64,000 nt of DNA from Hahella sp. HNIBRBA332 (GCF_030719035.1 NZ_CP132203.1:4358501-4422500), one strand, 5' to 3'; shown: positions 34,896 through 44,060, counted from the stretch's first letter. The notes: generated by a model from the letters alone, not told the origin. Program-made: numbers and translations.

Positions 34896-36248
34896 ATGTT
34901 GTCAAAATTTACTCGAAATGCGCTATCCGGAATCATTCTCTCTCTCACCGTTGCCCCATATGGTTGGGCTGACGAGCCCCTGCAGGAACCCGAGACTCCC
35001 ATCGACGATGTCAGCGTAACGGACGCGGCCACCGCTGAACGCGGCAGCCTGCCTCTGGACGATCTGCGCAAATTCGCGGAAGTGTTTGATCGCATCAAAC
35101 GCGCCTATGTGGAAGACGTCGACGACACCACCCTGTTGAATAACGCCATTCGCGGCATGCTGTCAGGACTTGATCCCCACTCCGCCTACCTGGAGCCCAG
35201 CGCGTTTGAAGACCTGCAGGAGTCCACTTCCGGCGAGTTTGGCGGACTTGGCATTGAGGTGGGCTTGGAAGACGGCTTCATCAAGGTCATCACGCCTATC
35301 GACGACACCCCCGCTCAGAAGGCGGGCATCGGCGCCGGCGACCTGATTATCAAACTCGACAACAAAACCGTTAAAGGCATGACGCTGGAAGACGCCGTCA
35401 ATATGATGCGCGGCAAGCCCGGCACCCCGATCAAACTGACCTTAGTGAAAAAAGGCGAAAACAGCCCTGTGGAGCTGGAAGTGTTGCGCGACGTCATTCG
35501 CGTCGCCAGCGTGAAAACCATGAACCTGGACAAGGGATACGGCTATATCCGCATTACTCAGTTCCAGGCGCAAACCGGTTCTGATTTCACTAAAGCGATC
35601 AACAAGCTGAAAGAAGCCTCTCCGCAAGGTCTGAAAGGCGTGATTCTGGATCTGCGCAACAATCCCGGCGGCGTTCTGCAGGCGGCGGTGGATGTGGCGG
35701 ACTCTCTGCTGGATGAAGGTCTGATTGTTTACACTGACGGGCGCATTAAAAGCTCCAAGCTGCGCTTTACCGCCACGCCTGGCGATGAAATCGCCGGCGC
35801 TCCGATGGTCGTACTGATCAACGGCGGCTCCGCGTCCGCCTCGGAAATTGTCGCTGGAGCCTTACAGGACCACCACCGCGCCATCATCCTGGGCACCGAA
35901 AGTTTTGGTAAGGGCAGCGTTCAGACCGTGTTGCCGCTGGACGAAGAATATGGCCTCAAGTTGACCACTGCGCGTTACTACACCCCCAGCGGACGCTCGA
36001 TACAGGCCCTTGGCATCGTGCCTGACATTCAGGTGCAACGCGCCCAGATCACCGAAGAGGAGTCACAGCCGTTCTTTAAAGAGGCGGACCTGTCTGGCCA
36101 CTTGGCCAACGAAAATGGCGAAGGCGACGGCAAATCAGCCAAGCGGGACAGCACCGTACAGGAAATCATCGCCAAGGACTTCCAGTTGCGCGAAGCGCTA
36201 AACCTGCTGAAAGGCCTCACCATTATGAAGGCGTCCGCGAAAGGCTGA
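34896..36248 (+). CDS. ctpA: Carboxy-terminal processing protease (S41)
   Basis: The 450-aa protein has a signal peptide (APYGWA-DEP), a PDZ domain (about 95-180, FGGLGIEVGLEDGFIKVITP) and an S41 core. The catalytic Ser is in NGGSASASEIVAGAL and Lys in GTESFGKGSVQTVL. It cleaves unfolded or specific periplasmic proteins at the C-terminus and is often linked to murein hydrolase control. 22 nt after envC, overlapping function. Confidence 0.94.
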   Translation: MLSKFTRNALSGIILSLTVAPYGWADEPLQEPETPIDDVSVTDAATAERGSLPLDDLRKFAEVFDRIKRAYVEDVDDTTLLNNAIRGMLSGLDPHSAYLEPSAFEDLQESTSGEFGGLGIEVGLEDGFIKVITPIDDTPAQKAGIGAGDLIIKLDNKTVKGMTLEDAVNMMRGKPGTPIKLTLVKKGENSPVELEVLRDVIRVASVKTMNLDKGYGYIRITQFQAQTGSDFTKAINKLKEASPQGLKGVILDLRNNPGGVLQAAVDVADSLLDEGLIVYTDGRIKSSKLRFTATPGDEIAGAPMVVLINGGSASASEIVAGALQDHHRAIILGTESFGKGSVQTVLPLDEEYGLKLTTARYYTPSGRSIQALGIVPDIQVQRAQITEEESQPFFKEADLSGHLANENGEGDGKSAKRDSTVQEIIAKDFQLREALNLLKGLTIMKASAKG

Positions 36249-36253
36249 ACTGT

Positions 36254-37162
36254 TTGAGGTCTTCGTTAACCAACTTACTCCGCGCCGGCGTCAGGGCCGG
36301 CCTTCTCTTGCTCTTGGCGCACTCCGCGGCGAAAGCGGAGGAAGCCGCTGACGCGCCGCCACAAGCGGCGATAACGCCGGCGATCATGCATTCCGCCCCA
36401 CTGGAAGATCAGCCGCCCACCATCGCCATTATTATTGACGATATGGGCAACTATCAGACCATGGGCGAGCGCGCTATACGCATTCCCGCTCCGCTGACGC
36501 TGTCATTTCTACCCTTCCGTCCTCATACCATTTCTCAAGCCAGACTGGCTTACGCCGCCGGCAAGGAAATCATGCTGCACATTCCCATGGAGAACGTGAA
36601 GCGGATTCCCCTCGGCGCCAGCGGGCTGACCAGCGACATGAGCAATCAGGATATGGTGGTGACGTTCCGGCAGGCGATCAAGGCGATTCCATACGTGAGC
36701 GGCGTCAATAACCATATGGGCAGCGCCCTGACGCAAAACCGCGCCGCCATGAATCTGGTGATGGGAGAACTGCAGGGCTATCCTCTGTACTTTGTCGACA
36801 GTCGCACCACGGCGTCCTCCATCGCGCACTCCGTTGCCGTCAGTCATTCCATCCCTACTCTGGACCGGGATGTTTTCCTGGACCATGTCATCAGCACCAA
36901 GGCCATCGACTTTCAGTTCAAACGCCTGCTGGACATCGCCCGCAAAAAAGGCACGGCCATCGCAATCGGCCATCCTCACAAAGAAACCATCGAATATCTG
37001 GAAAAAGTGCTTCCCTCACTGGGAGAGCAAGGCGTCGCCATCGCCACCATTAAAGGTTTATGGGCGATTCGCAATAACGCCCAGGACATGTTCCAGACCA
37101 CGCCCCCGACGATTCTGGCGGAACGCCATCACGACAGCGAACCCAAGAAAAGCGTCAACTAA
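36254..37162 (+). CDS. yibQ: Divergent polysaccharide deacetylase family protein (YibQ)
   Basis: The start is TTG 36254, 5 nt after ctpA stop. The 302-aa product has a signal peptide (LLAHSAAKA-EEA) and the divergent NodB-like domain: TIAIIIDDMGNY with the Asp pair, LSFLPFRPHT, MLHIPMEN, GVNNHMGSALT and AIAIGHPHKETIEYL. YibQ-type proteins are periplasmic with no proven substrate; they follow envC in many gammaproteobacteria. Confidence 0.9.
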   Translation: MRSSLTNLLRAGVRAGLLLLLAHSAAKAEEAADAPPQAAITPAIMHSAPLEDQPPTIAIIIDDMGNYQTMGERAIRIPAPLTLSFLPFRPHTISQARLAYAAGKEIMLHIPMENVKRIPLGASGLTSDMSNQDMVVTFRQAIKAIPYVSGVNNHMGSALTQNRAAMNLVMGELQGYPLYFVDSRTTASSIAHSVAVSHSIPTLDRDVFLDHVISTKAIDFQFKRLLDIARKKGTAIAIGHPHKETIEYLEKVLPSLGEQGVAIATIKGLWAIRNNAQDMFQTTPPTILAERHHDSEPKKSVN

Positions 37163-37209
37163 ATCAGTTTGTTAGTTGATAAGATTCGCTTAGGGTCAGA
37201 TATCTATTA

Positions 37210-37701
37210 TTAGTGATATAGATGCTGATAATGCGCCACTAGCGAACGCAAGGTAGCGATCAGAACTTTTCTATCGCCGTCCGCCAGCCAGGCGCCCACT
37301 TCCACTTCCTCGCCTTTACAGACGAACACCACACAGAGATGCCCATTACGGCCGCCTTCCACCAACACAATGCGCGTGTACCAACGGGGAAAAGTCCAGG
37401 TGCGTTCCGGCTGCGCCATGCCTTTTTCAATGCAGACCTCCAGTGGGGTGATAAGGATAACTTCCTGCGAGGCGCAACGTTTGCTGACCGCCCGCAGCAT
37501 CCCCGCCAAAAGCGCGAGTTCCAGACCGCAGAACGCCAGCACAGGCAGCGCGCCAAAGAAAGAAAAAGCGATGGAGATAGTCAAGGCTACGCCGCCGACA
37601 GCAAAGAGGAAGACGCGGTTGCCTTTCCAGCCAGCGGAGTTATTGGGTTGCAGGATCAGCCGGGCGCAAGCGGCATTTTCTCCGGGGACGACGTCGAGCA
37701 T
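37210..37701 (-). CDS. DUF2244 family membrane protein
   Basis: ATG 37701 is preferred (163 aa) over a TTG 6 nt upstream, from ribosome-site spacing. Two adjacent transmembrane helices (about 28-70, VFLFAVGGVALTISIAFSFF ... LPVLAFCGLELALLAGM) are followed by a soluble domain (TFPRWYTRIVLVEGG). This is the DUF2244 layout: an inner-membrane protein of unknown function found near cytochrome oxidase genes elsewhere. Convergent with yibQ. Confidence 0.82.
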   Translation of the reverse strand: MLDVVPGENAACARLILQPNNSAGWKGNRVFLFAVGGVALTISIAFSFFGALPVLAFCGLELALLAGMLRAVSKRCASQEVILITPLEVCIEKGMAQPERTWTFPRWYTRIVLVEGGRNGHLCVVFVCKGEEVEVGAWLADGDRKVLIATLRSLVAHYQHLYH

Positions 37702-37856
37702 ATACAAACCTGTTCAGGAAATGCCGAAGCAGGGCCTGTTCACACATCAACTTCAACAAGCCAGGAGCTGTTCCTAAAAAAGTATATATCCGCTCTTCAA
37801 AGCGCGACACTTTACCTTTGCGGTTCAGTGGTCGCGCAGGAATACGTCAGCGAAAA

Positions 37857-38630
37857 TCAGATGCGCACCTCAACGCCCTGCTTGGCCATAAACGCTTTGG
37901 CCTCAGGGATGCTGTATTCGCCGAAGTGGAAAATGCTGGCGGCCAACACGGCGTCAGCGCCGCCTTCTTTAACGCCATCGACCAGATGTTGCAGGTTGCC
38001 TACGCCACCGGATGCGATCACCGGCACGGCCACCGCGTCGCTGACCGCACGGGTCAACGCCAGATCAAAACCGTTTTTGGCGCCGTCGCGATCCATGCTG
38101 GTCAGCAGGATTTCTCCCGCGCCGAACTCCACCATTTTTCTGGCCCAGACAATGGCGTCCAACCCGGTTGGCTTGCGCCCGCCGTGGGTGAATATCTCCC
38201 AGCGCTCGGCTTCGCCGGGTGCGGATACTTTCTTGGCGTCGATCGCCACAACAATGCACTGGCTGCCGAATCTGGCGGCCGCTTCGCCGACAAATTCAGG
38301 TGTGAATACAGCAGCGGTATTAATGCTGACTTTATCCGCGCCAGCATTCAGCATGGTGCGAATATCCTCCAGCTTGCGAATGCCGCCGCCGACAGTCAGG
38401 GGAATAAACACTTGGCTGGCCATGCGCTCCACCGTATGCACAGTGGTGTCGCGACCTTCATGGCTGGCGGTGATGTCCAGGAAAGTGATTTCATCCGCGC
38501 CCTGCTCGTCGTAGCGCTTCGCCACTTCCACTGGGTCGCCAGCGTCGCGGATGTCCACAAACTGAACGCCTTTGACCACTCTTCCTTTATCTACATCCAA
38601 GCAAGGAATAATGCGTTTCGCCAAGCCCAT
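37857..38630 (-). CDS. hisF: Imidazole glycerol phosphate synthase, cyclase subunit
   Basis: The 257-aa TIM barrel has LAKRIIPCLDVDKGRVVKGV with the catalytic Asp, LDITASHEGR, VGGGIRKLEDI, ILLTSMDRDGAKNGFD and ASGGVGNLQHLVDG. It takes ammonia from HisH and forms imidazole glycerol phosphate and AICAR. Last of hisB-hisH-hisA-hisF on this strand. Confidence 0.97.
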   Translation of the reverse strand: MGLAKRIIPCLDVDKGRVVKGVQFVDIRDAGDPVEVAKRYDEQGADEITFLDITASHEGRDTTVHTVERMASQVFIPLTVGGGIRKLEDIRTMLNAGADKVSINTAAVFTPEFVGEAAARFGSQCIVVAIDAKKVSAPGEAERWEIFTHGGRKPTGLDAIVWARKMVEFGAGEILLTSMDRDGAKNGFDLALTRAVSDAVAVPVIASGGVGNLQHLVDGVKEGGADAVLAASIFHFGEYSIPEAKAFMAKQGVEVRI

Positions 38631-38692
38631 GTTGTTACCTATGCGTTTGTCTGATACTGGTGTTCGTGAGTTGTTTGGCCTTTCTATACGGA

Positions 38693-39427
38693 TCAGGCGA
38701 TGGAGTCGCAGTACGTTTGCGCTTCGCGCAGATCCAGCGCGCCTTCATAAATGGCCCGCCCTGTGATCGCGCCAATAACGCCGCTGTCCGCCACTGTCGC
38801 CAGACGACGAATGTCGTCCATGTTGGTGACGCCGCCAGAGGCGATAACCGGTAAGCCGGACTCCCGCGCCAACGCTGCAGTAGCTTCCACGTTCACGCCC
38901 TGCATCATGCCGTCGCGGGCGATGTCAGTGTAAACGATGGAGGAAACGCCCGCGTCGCGGAACTGTTTCGCCAGATCCACAGCGCTTACAGAGCTGACTT
39001 CGGCCCAGCCTTCCGTCGCGACCATACCGTCTTTGGCGTCAATGCCGACGATGACGGCGCCAGGGAATGCGCGACAGGCCTCTGCTACGAAAGCCGGCTC
39101 TTTCACCGCTTTGGTGCCGATGATGACGTACTTCACGCCTGCATCCAGATACTGCTCAATGATGTCCAGTTCGCGAATGCCGCCGCCGATCTGAATGGGA
39201 AGATCTGGGTACGCTTTGGCGATGGCGGAGACAATTTCACCGTTCACCGGTTTGCCGGCGAAAGCGCCGTTCAAGTCCACCAGATGCAGTCTGCGAGCGC
39301 CTGCGTCGACCCATTGCGCCGCCATGGCCACGGGATCATCGGAGAATACAGTGGAGTCGTCCATGCGGCCCTGCTTCAGGCGCACGCACTTACCATCTTT
39401 CAAGTCTATCGCGGGGATTATAAGCAT
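38693..39427 (-). CDS. hisA: ProFAR isomerase
   Basis: The 244-aa barrel has LIIPAIDLKDGKCVRLKQGR with the catalytic Asp at residue 8, QIGGGIRELD, VYTDIARDGMMQGVN and ASGGVTNMDDIR. It converts ProFAR to PRFAR in histidine synthesis. Lies between hisH and hisF. Confidence 0.97.
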   Translation of the reverse strand: MLIIPAIDLKDGKCVRLKQGRMDDSTVFSDDPVAMAAQWVDAGARRLHLVDLNGAFAGKPVNGEIVSAIAKAYPDLPIQIGGGIRELDIIEQYLDAGVKYVIIGTKAVKEPAFVAEACRAFPGAVIVGIDAKDGMVATEGWAEVSSVSAVDLAKQFRDAGVSSIVYTDIARDGMMQGVNVEATAALARESGLPVIASGGVTNMDDIRRLATVADSGVIGAITGRAIYEGALDLREAQTYCDSIA

Positions 39428-39482
39428 TGTGGTTCTCAGTCGTTCGGATGTCTGGCTGTAGGGAATGTTGCAGCCGCCACGA

Positions 39483-40127
39483 TCAAGGACGGCCGTTCCA
39501 ACGGGTGAAGTTCTTCAGTAACTGCAGCCCGGCGTGCTGGCTCTTTTCCGGGTGGAATTGCGCAGCGAAGATATTGTCGCGCGCGATGGCGGCGGCGAAG
39601 TCCACGCCATAACGGCAGGTTCCCGCCACAACTTCCGGGTGGTCGCCCGCCGCATAATAGGAATGCACAAAATAGAAACGATCATTGTCGGCGATGCCGT
39701 CCCACATAGGGTGATCAACGGTTTGTTTGACTTCGTTCCAGCCCATGTGCGGCACTTTCAGGCGCTCCCCATTTTCAGTCAAATCGTAGCCGAAAAATTT
39801 CACGTCGCCGGGAAAGACTTTAAGACACTCGACGCCGCTGTTTTCCTCACTACGTTGCAGCAATACCTGCATGCCCACGCATACGCCCAGCATAGGACGG
39901 CCGGAGGCGACTGCGTCGAGGATAATCTTGTCGAAGCCAAGGCGCACGATTTCGCCCATGCAGTCGCGCATTGCACCCACGCCGGGCACCAGTACGCGAT
40001 CCGCCTCAGCGATAATCTTCGGGTCAGCGGTCACCAACACCTTCGCATCCGGCGCCACATGCTGCAACGCCTTCGACACCGAGTGCAGGTTACCCATTCC
40101 ATAATCAATGACCGCGATCGTATTCAT
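39483..40127 (-). CDS. hisH: Imidazole glycerol phosphate synthase, glutaminase subunit
   Basis: The 214-aa class I amidotransferase has the nucleophile Cys in PMLGVCVGMQVLL, the oxyanion strand LVPGVGAMRDCM and the C-terminal His/Glu in AAQFHPEKS. It supplies ammonia to HisF. A terminator-like hairpin separates it from hisB. Confidence 0.97.
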   Translation of the reverse strand: MNTIAVIDYGMGNLHSVSKALQHVAPDAKVLVTADPKIIAEADRVLVPGVGAMRDCMGEIVRLGFDKIILDAVASGRPMLGVCVGMQVLLQRSEENSGVECLKVFPGDVKFFGYDLTENGERLKVPHMGWNEVKQTVDHPMWDGIADNDRFYFVHSYYAAGDHPEVVAGTCRYGVDFAAAIARDNIFAAQFHPEKSQHAGLQLLKNFTRWNGRP

Positions 40128-40164
40128 GCTTGGTATGACCGTTCCTGTTGTATTCGCTAAACGT

Positions 40165-40190
40165 AAAAAAGGCCGCTCTCATAGACGGCC
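40165..40190 (-). terminator. Terminator-like hairpin between hisB and hisH
   Basis: On the minus strand GGCCG...CGGCC (40186-40190 with 40171-40175) plus some extra pairing is followed by six T. It lies in the 76-nt gap after hisB, inside the his cluster, so it may lower expression of hisHAF or mark a separate promoter for them. Confidence 0.65.
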
Positions 40191-40203
40191 CCTGGTTACG
40201 GAG

Positions 40204-40797
40204 TTACAGCGCGCCCTTGGTGGACGGCATAATGCCGGCCATGCGAGGGTCCAGCTCCAGCGCCATGCGCAATGCGCGACCGAAAGCTTTAAACACTGTT
40301 TCAATCTGGTGGTGAGAATTGCGTCCACGCAGGTTATCGATATGCAGGGTTACCTGAGCGTGATTCACAAAGCCCTGGAAGAATTCGTAGAACAGATCGA
40401 CATCGAACTGGCCAATCATGGAGCGGGTGAACTCGACGTGCATTTCCAGGCCGGGGCGGCCGGAGAAGTCGATCACTACGCGGGATAGGGCTTCGTCCAA
40501 AGGCACATAGGAGTGACCATAACGACGGATGCCTTTTTTATCGCCAAGGGCTTTGGCGACGGCTTGCCCTAAAGTGATGCCGATGTCTTCCACGGTGTGG
40601 TGGGCGTCGATATGCAGATCGCCTTTGGCGACGATATCCATATCAATCAGGCCATGTCTGGCGACCTGATCCAGCATATGGTCGAGAAACGGCACGCCGG
40701 TTTCGAAACGGGCCTGACCGCTGCCGTCGAGGTTAATCTTGCAGGTGATTTGGGTTTCCAGCGTATTGCGGGTGACTTCCGCCTTGCGCTCCGCCAT
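40204..40797 (-). CDS. hisB: Imidazoleglycerol-phosphate dehydratase
   Basis: The 197-aa monofunctional IGPD has the two His-rich metal motifs LHIDAHHTVEDIGI and NLRGRNSHHQIETVFK, plus TGVPFLDHMLDQVARHG. It dehydrates imidazoleglycerol phosphate. No histidinol-phosphatase domain is fused. First of the four his genes here. Confidence 0.96.
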   Translation of the reverse strand: MAERKAEVTRNTLETQITCKINLDGSGQARFETGVPFLDHMLDQVARHGLIDMDIVAKGDLHIDAHHTVEDIGITLGQAVAKALGDKKGIRRYGHSYVPLDEALSRVVIDFSGRPGLEMHVEFTRSMIGQFDVDLFYEFFQGFVNHAQVTLHIDNLRGRNSHHQIETVFKAFGRALRMALELDPRMAGIMPSTKGAL

Positions 40798-40912
40798 GCG
40801 TTACTCCAGCCAATGCAGAAAACGCGCATTATAGCGTGTAATCTCCGCTTAGCCTACAGCGCCGGGGACCGTCGCGGATAATCCGTCCGGTCCCAGCGCA
40901 TCCGCGCAGGTA

Positions 40913-41377
40913 TCAGGAAGCGAATTCTTTTTGCAGGTTGTCGATATAGACATCGACCAGAGAGTTGAATTCGTGTTTAACCACGGGGCTGATGGCCAGT
41001 TTCAGCAGGCTCGGCAGAGGCAAAGTCAGTGAGCCTTTGGTCTGAAAGCGCACTTCGACGCGACCGCCTTTGTCCACTACTGTCCAGGAACCCTGCACTT
41101 CGCTGTTCCCTTCTCCTTTTATAGGCGCCCAGGTGATGCTGCCGCGCTCTTTATCTGCGCTGTACTGGCAGGCGTAAATAGTCTGGATAGCATGCTTGTC
41201 GACGCCGATCTTCTTCATTTCCCAGCGATAGGCGTTATCGCCCAGGTCCACCAACTGCTCCACTTTCGGAAAGTGGGATACGGAAGCCGGCACGTCGGCC
41301 AGTAAATCGAACACCCTGTCGTAACTGGCGGATGTTTCGAAGGTTCGGCTGATTTCAATTGTGATGTTTACAGACAC
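40913..41377 (-). CDS. SRPBCC/START-like family protein
   Basis: The 154-aa protein has the helix-grip pattern IEISRTFETSASYDRVFDLL, ADVPASVSHFPKVEQLVDLG, YRWEMKKIGVDKHA and a long C-terminal helix. SRPBCC proteins bind hydrophobic ligands; the function here is unknown. Monocistronic, upstream of hisB on the same strand but 115 nt away. Confidence 0.8.
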   Translation of the reverse strand: MSVNITIEISRTFETSASYDRVFDLLADVPASVSHFPKVEQLVDLGDNAYRWEMKKIGVDKHAIQTIYACQYSADKERGSITWAPIKGEGNSEVQGSWTVVDKGGRVEVRFQTKGSLTLPLPSLLKLAISPVVKHEFNSLVDVYIDNLQKEFAS

Positions 41378-41473
41378 AAGCTATCTCCTTAAGACTGCAC
41401 ACTTTATTATCGGCGGGTTTTCATTGGTGTGGTTTATCAGGCGTAATCCTGTACACTCCGCGAAGTACTGTTC

Positions 41474-41548
41474 TATATATACGGATACGTCTTTATATAC
41501 GGACGCGCCTTATTTATACACTGACGCGTCTTTATATACGGACGCGCA
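41474..41548 (+). repeat. Short imperfect tandem repeats upstream of mutY
   Basis: About four imperfect units of 18-20 bp related to TATATACGGACGCGTCTT occur in a row between the SRPBCC gene and mutY. They may be replication-slippage repeats or operator-like; no protein-binding consensus is recognised. Confidence 0.7.
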
Positions 41549-41666
41549 ATCTAAGCGGCCGCTGCAACAGCGGGCGGGACGTGCTATCCGCCGGAGTACG
41601 CCCGACAAATCGATCCTTCAGGGCCCATAGTTTGCTACGCTAATTGCCACAAGTCTATCTACTTAC

Positions 41667-42836
41667 ATGAACAATCCGTCGAATCCCCAAAAAAAACAGC
41701 CTGTTACTCTATCCCATGATTCCGCCGGCGAGCAGGACGCCGCCACGGTGACAAATAGTTTCGCCGCCCGCCTGCTGACATGGTTCGACCAACATGGCCG
41801 CCATGACCTGCCCTGGCAAGACCCACGCACGCCTTATCACGTGTGGATATCGGAGATCATGCTGCAGCAAACCCAGGTCAGCACGGTTATTCCCTACTTC
41901 ATCAAATTCATGGAGAGCTTTCCCACTGTCGCGGCGTTAGCGGAGGCGGATCAGGATACGGTGCTGTCTCACTGGGCCGGTCTGGGGTATTACGCCCGGG
42001 CGCGTAACTTACATAAAGCCGCCAAGACTATAGTGGAGAAATTCAACGGAGAGTTTCCCAACACGCTGGAAACAATTCAGGAACTACCCGGCATCGGGCG
42101 CTCCACCGCCGGCGCGATTCTGTCCATGGGCTTTGGCATCCGGGCGCCGATTCTGGACGGCAACGTCAAACGCGTGCTCTGTCGTCATGACGCCGTAGAA
42201 GGCTGGCCGGGGAAACGGGAAATTGAAACCCGCCTGTGGGAGTTAGCGGACGCTTACACACCTGTCGAGCGAGTCACCGATTACACTCAGGCGATCATGG
42301 ATCTCGGCGCCACCCTTTGCACCCGCAGCAAACCTGCCTGTAGTCGATGCCCCATGGAGGACACTTGCCAAGGGTTGGCGCAGGACATGACGGACCAGTT
42401 GCCAACGCCCAAAACCAGCAAGAAGATCCCCACTCATGAGCGCTTTGTCCTGGTGCTGCAAAATGAGGACGGACACATTCTATTGGAGCGCAGACCGCCG
42501 ACAGGCATTTGGGGTGGACTCTGGTCGCTGCCGGAAAGTGATAAGAACATGGACCTGCCGGACGCCCTGCAAAGCTGGAAAGAGCAGAAGCACCTACAGT
42601 TAAAGCAATATGAGCTGGCGTCGCCGTTCCGCCATACCTTTTCTCACTATCATCTGATACTGAAGCCCATCATCGCTTCTACAGCCGATCTTGAGCGGCG
42701 GGAGGACACTGCGTCCATCGTCGGCGAATCCGACAGCCAGTGGTTCGATCCGGAGCAGGAATTACCCGGCCTGCCCGCTCCTATAGAGAAGTGGCTCAGC
42801 CAGAAGTCGCTGGACAGGCAAAAGCGCCTGCTCTGA
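41667..42836 (+). CDS. mutY: Adenine DNA glycosylase
   Basis: The 389-aa protein has the HhH-GPD fold: SEIMLQQTQVSTVIPYF with the catalytic Glu, ELPGIGRSTAGAILS and the conserved Asp in ILDGNVKRVL. A 4Fe-4S loop has Cys spacing C-x6-C-x2-C-x5-C in CTRSKPACSRCPMEDTC. A C-terminal Nudix-like domain reads 8-oxoG opposite A. The ~30-residue N-terminal extension is longer than in E. coli MutY. Followed by yggX as in many gammaproteobacteria. Confidence 0.96.
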   Translation: MNNPSNPQKKQPVTLSHDSAGEQDAATVTNSFAARLLTWFDQHGRHDLPWQDPRTPYHVWISEIMLQQTQVSTVIPYFIKFMESFPTVAALAEADQDTVLSHWAGLGYYARARNLHKAAKTIVEKFNGEFPNTLETIQELPGIGRSTAGAILSMGFGIRAPILDGNVKRVLCRHDAVEGWPGKREIETRLWELADAYTPVERVTDYTQAIMDLGATLCTRSKPACSRCPMEDTCQGLAQDMTDQLPTPKTSKKIPTHERFVLVLQNEDGHILLERRPPTGIWGGLWSLPESDKNMDLPDALQSWKEQKHLQLKQYELASPFRHTFSHYHLILKPIIASTADLERREDTASIVGESDSQWFDPEQELPGLPAPIEKWLSQKSLDRQKRLL

Positions 42837-42910
42837 CAGCTTTGTTATAATCGAACCTAATCACACTCAGATAATTGAAACTACACGAAACCCAATAAAG
42901 GATAAGCAAC

Positions 42911-43180
42911 ATGGCGCGAATGGTATTCTGCAAAAAGTATCAGCAAGAACTCGAAGGCCTCGCCCTGCCCCCCATGCCGGGCGCCCGCGGCAAGGAACTG
43001 TTCGAGACTGTTTCCAAGAAAGCGTGGCAGGAGTGGCTGCAACACCAGACCATGCTCATCAACGAAAAGCGTTTAAACCTGATGGACCCGGACGCTCGCA
43101 CCTACCTCACCGAGCAGATGGACAAGTTCCTCAACAACGAAAATTTCGACGCTGCGGAAGGCTTTGTTCCTAAAGACTAA
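42911..43180 (+). CDS. yggX: Fe(2+)-trafficking protein YggX
   Basis: The 89-aa protein matches YggX throughout: RMVFCKKYQQELEGLALPPM with the conserved Cys7-region, GARGKELFETVSKKAWQEWL, LINEKRLNLMDPDARTYL. It protects Fe-S clusters from oxidation. It follows mutY, with tRNA-Phe next. Confidence 0.95.
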   Translation: MARMVFCKKYQQELEGLALPPMPGARGKELFETVSKKAWQEWLQHQTMLINEKRLNLMDPDARTYLTEQMDKFLNNENFDAAEGFVPKD

Positions 43181-43198
43181 AAAATTAAAAAAATATGC

Positions 43199-43227
43199 TT
43201 GACCTTTTTTCTCCCAGAGGTTTAAAT
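43199..43227 (+). promoter_or_regulatory. Probable sigma-70 promoter of tRNA-Phe
   Basis: TTGACC (43199-43204) and TTAAAT (43222-43227) are 17 bp apart and followed by a G/C-rich discriminator, usual for stable RNA genes. Confidence 0.5.
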
Positions 43228-43237
43228 ACGCGCCGTC

Positions 43238-43313
43238 GCCCAGATAGCTCAGTCGGTAGAGCAGGGGATTGAAAATCCCCGTGTCGGTGGTTCGATTCCG
43301 CCTCTGGGCACCA
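43238..43313 (+). tRNA. tRNA-Phe (GAA)
   Basis: A full 76-nt cloverleaf: acceptor GCCCAGA/TCTGGGC, D arm AGCTC...GAGC, anticodon stem GGGGA/TCCCC with loop TTGAAAA (anticodon GAA), T arm with GGTTCGATTCC, and encoded CCA. Followed by a terminator. It marks the border of the low-G+C cassette region. Confidence 0.97.
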
Positions 43314-43323
43314 CCATTCTAAA

Positions 43324-43350
43324 AGCCTGCATTTATATGCGGGCTTTTTT
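43324..43350 (+). terminator. Terminator after tRNA-Phe
   Basis: A 9-bp stem AGCCTGCAT/ATGCGGGCT (one G-T pair) has a 4-nt loop and is followed by six T, 10 nt after the tRNA. Confidence 0.9.
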
Positions 43351-43944
43351 CGTTTCTAGCCCAAGAAAATCCACGCAAATAAAGAGCTTAGCAATTCAGC
43401 CGCCCGGCAAGCTCAATACACTCCCTTCCCTTTCAAAACACCAATAAAGTAAAAGAAACCAGCCCTTCTTCTTTTATCGTCATGAGTGGATGTGTCAACA
43501 AAGTGTCAACGCAAATTCACCGTCGACATTCAAAAGCGCCCAATCGCCGCCATGTCTCATTTTTTACGCACAATTACCTACCCTCCTCTTTTAAGCTGTT
43601 TAACAACCCAATAGGCGCACTCATTCAGCCAAAGGATTTCCAGAAACTGGCATGATGTGATCCTGAATGCGCAATTTGTATAGGGGGTTTATCTGCAGTA
43701 CATGCAGGTAGTCGTCCGCAGGTAAAGGTATTTGGCGATCAACGACTGCGTGTCTATCACCCCCCTCAGAAACGATGATGGTTGAGATCTCAAGGGTAGG
43801 CCGCCGCCTTTTATCCTCACGAAACAACGACGTTATCACTGGCACTCCAGAGCATGCTGTCGTTGCAGATCAACGTAGCCACTTTTTCTCGGAGATGGCT
43901 GGATAGGGTCGATATAGCTACTATTTGTTGAGTCCACCTACGTG
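43351..43944. other. Gene-poor stretch between tRNA-Phe and the cassette array
   Basis: 594 bp with no convincing gene. It holds a direct repeat GTGTCAAC at 43492-43499 and 43503-43510, spaced like integrase arm sites, which may be a scar of an old tRNA-targeted element. A 74-codon minus-strand frame (43621-43845) is open but unrecognised and lacks a good ribosome site. It may be a dead last cassette of the array. Confidence 0.4.
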
Positions 43945-44060
43945 CACTTAACGCCTATGTAGCAGGCATTTTTTGTGTAGTGGAGTTTTGCAGTAAAGTG
44001 GCGCAGCCATCGTAAAACAGCGCTAAGCAAAAAGTGTCCTGTTGACAGACTTGTTAGGCT
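43945..44060 (-). other. attC-like site 1 (end of cassette array)
   Basis: On the minus strand R'' GCCTAAC (with AAGTCTGTC after it) and R' GTTAAGT bound a 116-bp imperfect palindrome that includes AGGC near the right end. The TAA stop of the upstream-coded gene (44054) lies inside R'', as in integron cassettes. Confidence 0.75.

Noticed and set aside
37339..38514. 391-codon plus-strand frame across DUF2244 and hisF
   Set aside because: It runs antisense to two well-identified genes and shows no conserved motif.
43621..43845. 74-codon minus-strand frame after attC-like site 1
   Set aside because: Considered as the last cassette gene; no ribosome site, no domain and no attC after it.
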